Program-made: the position numbers and the translations under genes | The notes under the pieces: generated by a model | What the model saw: only the letters and a program-made list of their open reading frames with translations | What the model was told of the DNA's origin: nothing | Database searches by the model: none | Shown: piece after piece, positions 31,575 through 36,090 of the stretch | How positions within the stretch are numbered: the stretch's first letter is position 1 | How the letters are laid out: each line of letters opens with the position of its first letter | Source of the DNA: Thermoplasmata archaeon | GTDB lineage: Archaea > Thermoplasmatota > Thermoplasmata > RBG-16-68-12 > JAGMCJ01 | NCBI GenBank assembly: GCA_023136265.1 | Contig: JAGLRN010000029.1 | Coordinates: forward strand, 1 to 36,090 | Length of the DNA stretch: 36,090 bases | Reading direction: 5' to 3'

Positions 31575-33230
31575 TTACATCATTCCTGGGGGCATGCCGC
31601 CCATACCGCCCATTCCTCCGGGGGCACCTGCTCCTGGCGGGGGCCCCTCCATCTTCTTCGAGGCGATTATGTCGTCTATCCTCAAGATCATCGCTGCGAC
31701 GTCAGTGGCCGATTTGACCGCCTGGGTCTTCACGCGGATGGGCTCTATGACGTTCAGCTTGATCATGTCCTTGACCTTGCCGCTGTAGACGTCCACGCCC
31801 GCGTTCTTATTGGCCTTCTTGCCCTCGTGCTTCGATCTAAGCTCGATGAGCAGGTCTATCGAATCCAACCCAGCGTTCTCGCCCAGCGTCCACGGAATGA
31901 TCTCCAGAGCGTCCGCGAAGGCCTCGATCGCGAGCTGTTCTCTTCCGCCAACAGTGGAAGCGTAGTCCCTGAGTCTGAGCGACACCTCGATCTCGGTGGC
32001 TCCTCCGCCTGGTATGGCCTTGCCGTCCTCGATCGCTACACCGACGACCCTGATGGCGTCGTGCAGAGCCCGCTCGACCTCGTCGACCACGTGCTCCGTC
32101 CCGCCGCGTACGATGATGGACACGGCCTTGCTGTCCTTGCAGCCAGTGACGAACGTCATGTCATCGTCGCCAATCTTCTTCTCCTCGATCAGACCGGCCT
32201 TTCCGAGCTCCTGCCGACCGAGATCCTCGAGATTGGTGACTATCTTGCCGCCTGTCGCCTTCGAGAGCTTGTCCATGTCGCTCTTCTTGATCCTTCTGAG
32301 CGCGTAGATGCCATCCTTCGCCAGGTAGTGCTGGACGAGGTCGTCGATGCCCTTCTGGCAGAATACTGCGTTGGCCCCGCTCTTCTTCAGCTTGTCGACC
32401 ATTCTCTTCAGGGTCTTCTCCTCTTCCTGGAGGAACCTCTCCATCTGGGACGGGTCGGTGATCTGGATCTTCGCGTCCACCTCGGTTTTCTTGATCTCGA
32501 GAGCGGAGTTGATGAGGGCGATCTTGGCGTTCTTCACCCACTTGGGCATCCGCGGATGGACCCTCTCCTTGTCGATGATCATTCCGTCGATGAGCTCCGA
32601 TTCGAGAACGGAAGCCCCGTGCTTCTTCTCAACCTTGATGTTGTCTGTGTCCGCGATGAACGTGCCGTCCCTCTCCTCGACGATCTTCGAAACGGCGTCC
32701 ACGGCCATCGTTGCCAGGTGGTTACGAATGGCACCCATGCTGCGGCCGCCTATAGAGGTCGTGGCGATACTCAACAGCTTCTTCTTGTCGCCTCTCCTGA
32801 CGTTCACAGCCATCTTGTCCAGGACGTTCATCGCCTTCTCGGCGGCCATCCTGAAGCCGTTCACCACGATCGTGGGATGAACGTTCTGCTCGATCAGATC
32901 CTCGGATTTCTTGAGGAGCTCACCAGCGAGAACGACAGCGCTCGTGGTCCCGTCGCCGGCCTCATCGTCCTGCGTCTTCGCGACCTCGACCACCATCTTG
33001 GCGGCTGGATGTTCTATGTCTATCTCTTTCAGAATCGTTGCACCGTCGTTTGTGATCACGACATCACCCATGCTGTCAACAAGCATCTTGTCCATTCCTC
33101 TTGGTCCAAGCGTGGACCGCACGGCTTCGGCGACCGCTTTTGCGGCGGCGATGCTGTTAGACTGGGCACTTCTTCCACGTGTTCTTTCAGTACCTTCTTT
33201 TAGGAGTATTATTGGTTGTCCTGCAAACAT
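31575..33230 (-). CDS. thsA: Thermosome subunit (group II chaperonin)
   Basis: The 551-residue ATP-dependent folding chaperone subunit has an N-terminal [14 protein letters not shown], the phosphate-binding NDGATILKE and GDGTTSAV (92-99) motifs, a built-in lid, and a C-terminal [14 protein letters not shown] tail that lines the cavity floor. Subunits form two stacked eight-membered rings. The alpha/beta paralogue cannot be assigned, so the symbol is nominal. AAGGAGG lies 5-6 nt upstream of the ATG. A strong TATA box (TTTATATAGA, minus strand, 33266-33275) fits high or heat-induced expression. It is divergent from the arsM operon. Confidence 0.97.
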   Translation of the reverse strand: MFAGQPIILLKEGTERTRGRSAQSNSIAAAKAVAEAVRSTLGPRGMDKMLVDSMGDVVITNDGATILKEIDIEHPAAKMVVEVAKTQDDEAGDGTTSAVVLAGELLKKSEDLIEQNVHPTIVVNGFRMAAEKAMNVLDKMAVNVRRGDKKKLLSIATTSIGGRSMGAIRNHLATMAVDAVSKIVEERDGTFIADTDNIKVEKKHGASVLESELIDGMIIDKERVHPRMPKWVKNAKIALINSALEIKKTEVDAKIQITDPSQMERFLQEEEKTLKRMVDKLKKSGANAVFCQKGIDDLVQHYLAKDGIYALRRIKKSDMDKLSKATGGKIVTNLEDLGRQELGKAGLIEEKKIGDDDMTFVTGCKDSKAVSIIVRGGTEHVVDEVERALHDAIRVVGVAIEDGKAIPGGGATEIEVSLRLRDYASTVGGREQLAIEAFADALEIIPWTLGENAGLDSIDLLIELRSKHEGKKANKNAGVDVYSGKVKDMIKLNVIEPIRVKTQAVKSATDVAAMILRIDDIIASKKMEGPPPGAGAPGGMGGMGGMPPGMM

Positions 33231-33265
33231 GCTGAACCTCCTTCAGAATCCCTATGTTTGTTCTT

Positions 33266-33275
33266 CTATATAAAT
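33266..33275 (-). promoter_or_regulatory. TATA box of the thermosome gene
   Basis: TTTATATAGA on the minus strand places initiation near 33243-33245, leaving a ~15-nt leader with the ribosome site. A TTCAGAA element (33242-33248) overlaps that point and matches a half-site of the arsM palindrome. Confidence 0.55.
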
Positions 33276-33326
33276 CATTACATTTGGATTGCAGCGACAA
33301 ACGGACCGCCTACAGCGGGTCCAATC

Positions 33327-33342
33327 ATCAGAACATTCTGAT
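33327..33342. promoter_or_regulatory. Palindromic operator candidate of the arsM operon
   Basis: ATCAGAACATTCTGAT is a perfect 7-bp inverted repeat with a 2-nt spacer. A third direct half-site (TTCAGAA) follows at 33345-33351. The palindrome ends 12 nt before the TATA-like CATAAGTA (33355-33362), in the position of the BRE or an upstream regulator site. A dimeric metalloid-responsive factor is the natural guess. Confidence 0.6.
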
Positions 33343-33395
33343 TATTCAGAAACGCATAAGTACTCTGAGAGACGTATCATATCGAGGCGAGGAAC

Positions 33396-33695
33396 ATGGG
33401 AACGGAAAGCAAGAACGGTTCGTGCTGCGAATCCTCGAACGAAGAGACCGCCTGCTGCAAGGTGGAGTCGGTTGTGAGCGTCGATGAAAGGGGGCAGATG
33501 GTGCTCCCCAAGGACATCAGGGACAGGGCAGGGATCGGCGCTGGAGACAAGTTGGCAGTCGTCATCTGGGAAAGGGGTGATGAGATCTGCTGCATCACAC
33601 TGATCAAGGTCGAGGGGCTGGCAGAGATGGTCAAGGGTCATCTCAGTCCCATCATGAAGGATGTGCTGGAGGAGTCAACGGAGGTGAAGGAATGA
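33396..33695 (+). CDS. Cys-rich AbrB-domain protein (HgcAB-associated type)
   Basis: The 99-residue protein has an N-terminal segment with two Cys-Cys pairs (10-11, 20-21) and an AbrB/SpoVT swapped-hairpin DNA-binding domain at ~24-70 (VESVVSVDERGQMVLPKDIR, AGIGAGDKLAVVIWE). A third Cys-Cys pair (65-66) and a C-terminal helix follow. It resembles small proteins annotated, as I recall, as HgcAB-associated, often found near mercury- or arsenic-methylation genes. No hgcA or hgcB is in the window. The vicinal cysteines could bind As(III) or Hg(II), making this a candidate sensor-regulator of its own operon. GAGGCGAGG precedes the ATG. It overlaps arsM by four bases (ATGA). Confidence 0.8.
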   Translation: MGTESKNGSCCESSNEETACCKVESVVSVDERGQMVLPKDIRDRAGIGAGDKLAVVIWERGDEICCITLIKVEGLAEMVKGHLSPIMKDVLEESTEVKE

Positions 33696-34519
33696 AGGAC
33701 GATGAGGTCAAGAAGGCAGTGAAGGAAGGCTATGCGAAGATCGCCAAGAAGAGCTGTTCATGCTGCGGACCAGCGGTTGATGCTTGTGGAACTCCGAGGG
33801 GGTCCCAGGTCAGCAAGGGCATTGGCTACACGGACGAGGAGCTGAAGGCCATTCCCGAGGACGCGGACATGGGTCTCGGATGCGGGAACCCAGTCGCCCT
33901 TTCCTCTCTCAGGGAGGGCGAGACCGTCCTCGACCTCGGCTCGGGCGGGGGCATCGACTGCTTCCTCGCGGCCGGAAGGGTCGGCGAAAAGGGGAAGGTA
34001 ATCGGCGTTGACATGACCGCCGAGATGGTCGAGAGGGCCAGAGAGAACGCCAAGAGGGGCGGTTTCGAGAACGTGGAGTTCCGGCTCGGCGACATCGAGG
34101 ACGTTCCGGCCGATGACGGCTCGGTCGACGTGATAATCTCGAACTGCGTCATCAATCTCTCACCGGACAAGGGGAAGGTCTTCAAGGAGGCTTTCAGGGT
34201 CCTGAGACCAGGGGGCAGGATGTTCGTCTCCGACATCGTCCTGCTGAAGGAGCTGCCGGAGGCGGTGAGAGCCGACATGGCAGCGTACGTCGGTTGCCTT
34301 TCCGGGGCGGTCCTCAGAGAGGATTACATCGGACTGATTGAGCAGGCCGGCTTCCAGGACGTGAGAATCAGGACCGAATCTGGCTGTTCCATGGAGGTTC
34401 TGTCGAACGACCCGACCGTGAGCGCCATGATGAGCAACTTCAACCTGTCCCGGGAAGAGGCGGAGGAAGCCATCGGCTCAGTGATCAGCGTGATAGTCGA
34501 GGGTACGAGACCCGCTTGA
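33692..34519 (+). CDS. arsM: Arsenite S-adenosylmethionine methyltransferase
   Basis: The 275-residue class I methyltransferase has SAM motif DLGSGGGIDC (81-90), the acidic strand-2 end GVDMT, and post-motif LRPGGRMFVSD. Three family cysteines for As(III) binding are present: Cys64 (GLGCGNP), Cys152 (ISNCVINLSPDK) and Cys202 (YVGCLSGAV). The N-terminus has an extra Cys cluster (SCSCCGPAVDACG). ArsM methylates arsenite to mono-, di- and trimethylated forms using thiols. Translational coupling to the AbrB gene and the thioredoxin gene next door fit a metalloid detoxification unit. No ArsB/ArsC gene is seen here. Confidence 0.93.
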   Translation: MKDDEVKKAVKEGYAKIAKKSCSCCGPAVDACGTPRGSQVSKGIGYTDEELKAIPEDADMGLGCGNPVALSSLREGETVLDLGSGGGIDCFLAAGRVGEKGKVIGVDMTAEMVERARENAKRGGFENVEFRLGDIEDVPADDGSVDVIISNCVINLSPDKGKVFKEAFRVLRPGGRMFVSDIVLLKELPEAVRADMAAYVGCLSGAVLREDYIGLIEQAGFQDVRIRTESGCSMEVLSNDPTVSAMMSNFNLSREEAEEAIGSVISVIVEGTRPA

Positions 34520-34578
34520 GGGCGAAGAACTCCAGGCGATTCTCGCGCGTCCCTCTGAACCGCAATCCGCGACAAACG

Positions 34579-34586
34579 ATTTATAC
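34579..34586 (+). promoter_or_regulatory. TATA box of the thioredoxin gene
   Basis: ATTTATAC lies ~45 nt upstream of ATG 34628. Initiation near 34610 leaves a leader carrying GAAGGGA. Confidence 0.5.
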
Positions 34587-34627
34587 TGACGGGGCATTGC
34601 GCCATCACCGGTTCTGAAGGGAATCTT

Positions 34628-34975
34628 ATGGGAAGTTCTGATTCGCCATCCGAGCTCGTGGAGCTGAACGACGGCAACTTCGACAGCGTCATATCGAGAC
34701 ACGAGAACGTGGTCATCGACTGCTGGGCGCCCTGGTGCGGTCCCTGCCTCGCTCTGGAGCCCGCGATCAAGGAGCTCGCGAAGGAATACGAGGGCAAGAT
34801 ACTCTTCGCGAAGATGAACACGGACGAGAACCTGGATACCGCCAGGAAGCTCGGGATAATGTCCCTGCCGACCATACTGTTTTTCAGCAACGGCGAGTAC
34901 GAGGACAGGATAACGGGCGGGGTCCAGAAGCGCGTCATCCAGGAGAAGGTCGAAGAGCTGATGGGCTCGAGATAG
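34628..34975 (+). CDS. Thioredoxin
   Basis: The 115-residue cytoplasmic thioredoxin has active site WCGPC (Cys37, Cys40), buried Asp31 (VIDCWAPWC), cis-Pro81 (MSLPTILFF) and the C-terminal GGVQK loop. It reduces protein disulfides and could supply electrons to ArsM-bound arsenic; the latter is inferred from adjacency. An in-frame ATG at 34628 with GAAGGGA upstream fixes the start. It has its own promoter, so it is not strictly in the arsM operon. Confidence 0.95.
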   Translation: MGSSDSPSELVELNDGNFDSVISRHENVVIDCWAPWCGPCLALEPAIKELAKEYEGKILFAKMNTDENLDTARKLGIMSLPTILFFSNGEYEDRITGGVQKRVIQEKVEELMGSR

Positions 34976-34976
34976 G

Positions 34977-34985
34977 TTTTTATCT
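34977..34985 (+). promoter_or_regulatory. TATA box of arcS
   Basis: TTTTTATCT lies immediately after the thioredoxin stop. Its centre is 27 nt before TTG 35009, suggesting a leaderless TTG-initiated mRNA. Confidence 0.45.
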
Positions 34986-35008
34986 CCGCCGTCTCTTGCA
35001 GAGACTGA

Positions 35009-36090
35009 TTGCTCGAAACGTTGAGACGAGATTGGCTGGCCCGCATAGGGAAATGGGGCCTGATGGACTGGACCGTGGAGACGCCCAACGTCCTCTTCTT
35101 TCAGAGTGACAGGGTGCGTCCTCCTGAGAGCTCGGAGGTCCTGCTCCTCTCGAAGGAAACGGAAACCGACAAGCCGTTCGTCCTGGACGCGGGGAGCACC
35201 TTTCTTCCATCGGACCTCCAGGGGGAGAACGTGATACCGCCGGACCTGGGCTATCCGATGAGCCTGGACGAGATCAGCATCACGGGGGACGGGGACGACT
35301 TCGTCGTCGTCCGCGGCCGGAGCGGGGAGCTTGCAGAGCGCGTCAGGGAGCTCCACGAGCGGGTCTTCGTCCTCGGGAACGCCATGGAGATGCTCAGGCA
35401 CCCGCTGGAGTTCGCGAAGAGGGTGATGGCGGTCAGGTCCAGCATGTCGCCCCACGGGCTGACATACGCCCCGGGCATCGCCACGCCTGCGAACCTGAGC
35501 GTGCTCATCTACTGCGGAATCGACCTCGCGGACTCCCTGAGGGTGGTCGTGGAATCGGGCTACGGCAGGTTCCACACGGAGAGGGGGTCAATGCCCTACG
35601 AGGAGGCTAGCAGGAGAATCTGCCACTGCCCCACGTGCGAGGAAGGAGTAACCAAAGACAACCTGAGGGACCACAACTCCCACGTCCTGATGAGGGAGCT
35701 CCAGGTGTGCAGAAACGCCATCGAGCGCGGTCGGCTGAGGGAACTGACGGAGAGGAGGATGCTCTCGAGCGCTTGGTGCGTTTCGGTCATGAGGCACATG
35801 GACCGGAGGCTCTACGCCGCGGTGGAACCGAGCGTCCCCGTGACGGGCGGGGAGGTTCTCGCCCTGTCCGATGCTTCCCTGTACCGACCGGACGTGCTCA
35901 GGTTTAGGAAGAGACTGCTGCGGCGGTACTCGAGACCGCCAGGCGCGGCGGTACTCCTGCTGATCCCGTGCTCGGCCCGCAAGCCGTACTCGCTCTCCAA
36001 GTCCCACAGGATATTCAGGCGGGCGGTGAAGGCGTCCGCGAACAGGTCTGCGATCCACGAGGTGATAGTGACGTCTCCCCTCGGACTCGT
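35009..36090 (+). CDS. arcS: Archaeosine synthase ArcS (TgtA2), C-terminus cut by the window edge
   Basis: The frame is open for 360 codons to the window edge. ArcS converts the nitrile of preQ0 at position 15 of archaeal tRNA to the formamidine of archaeosine. It is a TGT paralogue with the diagnostic motif PC-x3-KPY-x2-S-x2-H, seen here as PCSARKPYSLSKSH (320-333). The zinc-type cluster CHCPTC (205-210) of the TGT fold is present. The start is likely TTG 35009, because the LLETLRRDWLARIGKWG region matches the family N-terminus and initiation from the TATA box falls there. TTG 35021 and ATG 35063 are alternatives. The PUA-containing C-terminus lies outside the window. Confidence 0.9.
   Translation, partial: MLETLRRDWLARIGKWGLMDWTVETPNVLFFQSDRVRPPESSEVLLLSKETETDKPFVLDAGSTFLPSDLQGENVIPPDLGYPMSLDEISITGDGDDFVVVRGRSGELAERVRELHERVFVLGNAMEMLRHPLEFAKRVMAVRSSMSPHGLTYAPGIATPANLSVLIYCGIDLADSLRVVVESGYGRFHTERGSMPYEEASRRICHCPTCEEGVTKDNLRDHNSHVLMRELQVCRNAIERGRLRELTERRMLSSAWCVSVMRHMDRRLYAAVEPSVPVTGGEVLALSDASLYRPDVLRFRKRLLRRYSRPPGAAVLLLIPCSARKPYSLSKSHRIFRRAVKASANRSAIHEVIVTSPLGL

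Noticed and set aside
31827-33203. A 458-codon plus-strand ORF antisense to the thermosome, and a 478-codon ORF at 2041-3477 antisense to lhr
   Set aside because: Both lie opposite strongly recognised genes. They have Arg/Leu/Asp-rich low-complexity translations and no domain. They are by-products of GC-rich codon usage.

Overview
This window is archaeal DNA. The diagnostic genes are an archaeal 20S proteasome beta subunit, the KH/beta-CASP termination nuclease aCPSF1 (FttA), a group II chaperonin (thermosome), an archaeosine synthase (ArcS), the tRNA Cm56 methyltransferase aTrm56, a SerK-type kinase, an Lhr helicase and an intron-bearing tRNA-Asn. TATA boxes about 27 nt upstream of many start codons agree with this. 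The GC-rich sequence and the giant secreted proteins (PKD domains, FN3 domains, a C-terminal 'GWNLVGFPS'-type module) make me favour a member of the Thermoplasmatota. That placement is an inference, not a proof.

Layout. 1-7.6 kb: a B12-binding radical SAM protein (cut by the window edge), a small HTH protein, an Lhr-type helicase, and the tldD-tldE protease pair. 7.5-12.1 kb: a 1359-residue secreted PKD protein flanked by two minus-strand tRNA genes (CAT anticodon, and Asn-GTT with a 15-nt intron). 12.1-16.6 kb: a winged-helix regulator, an isoaspartyl peptidase/asparaginase, a three-gene membrane operon (ABC ATPase, 12-TM permease, dolichol-kinase-like protein) and an OB-fold protein. 16.6-21.7 kb: a coiled-coil protein, an ArsR-like regulator, a small membrane protein overlapping an aTrm56-HD fusion, two membrane proteins, a compact SerK homologue and a PRC-barrel protein. 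21.8-26.2 kb: an FN3-repeat surface protein, a mini winged-helix protein, then psmB and aCPSF1. 26.3-31.1 kb: a 1577-residue secreted protein with a thioredoxin/Omp28-like N-terminus, an alpha/beta domain and six ~115-residue repeats. 31.1-36.1 kb: an OB-fold protein, the thermosome, a Cys-rich AbrB-arsM operon behind a palindrome, a thioredoxin, and arcS (cut by the window edge).

The core is informational and protein-quality-control machinery: proteasome, chaperonin, TldD/E, aCPSF1, tRNA modification and Lhr. Interleaved with it are cell-surface genes and a small metalloid-handling module (AbrB, ArsM, thioredoxin). 

Architecture that repeats: (i) all five convergent protein-gene pairs end with abutting or overlapping stop codons, three of them sharing the tetranucleotide CTAG or CTAA; (ii) many transcription units look leaderless while operon-internal genes carry Shine-Dalgarno sites or ATGA overlaps; (iii) several promoters carry perfect palindromes centred on or beside the TATA box. 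The most distinctive items are the symmetric bidirectional promoter at 16571-16604, the alpha/beta domain nested inside a PKD domain, the aTrm56-HD fusion and the palindrome before the arsM operon. I see no CRISPR array, transposase, integrase or phage gene.
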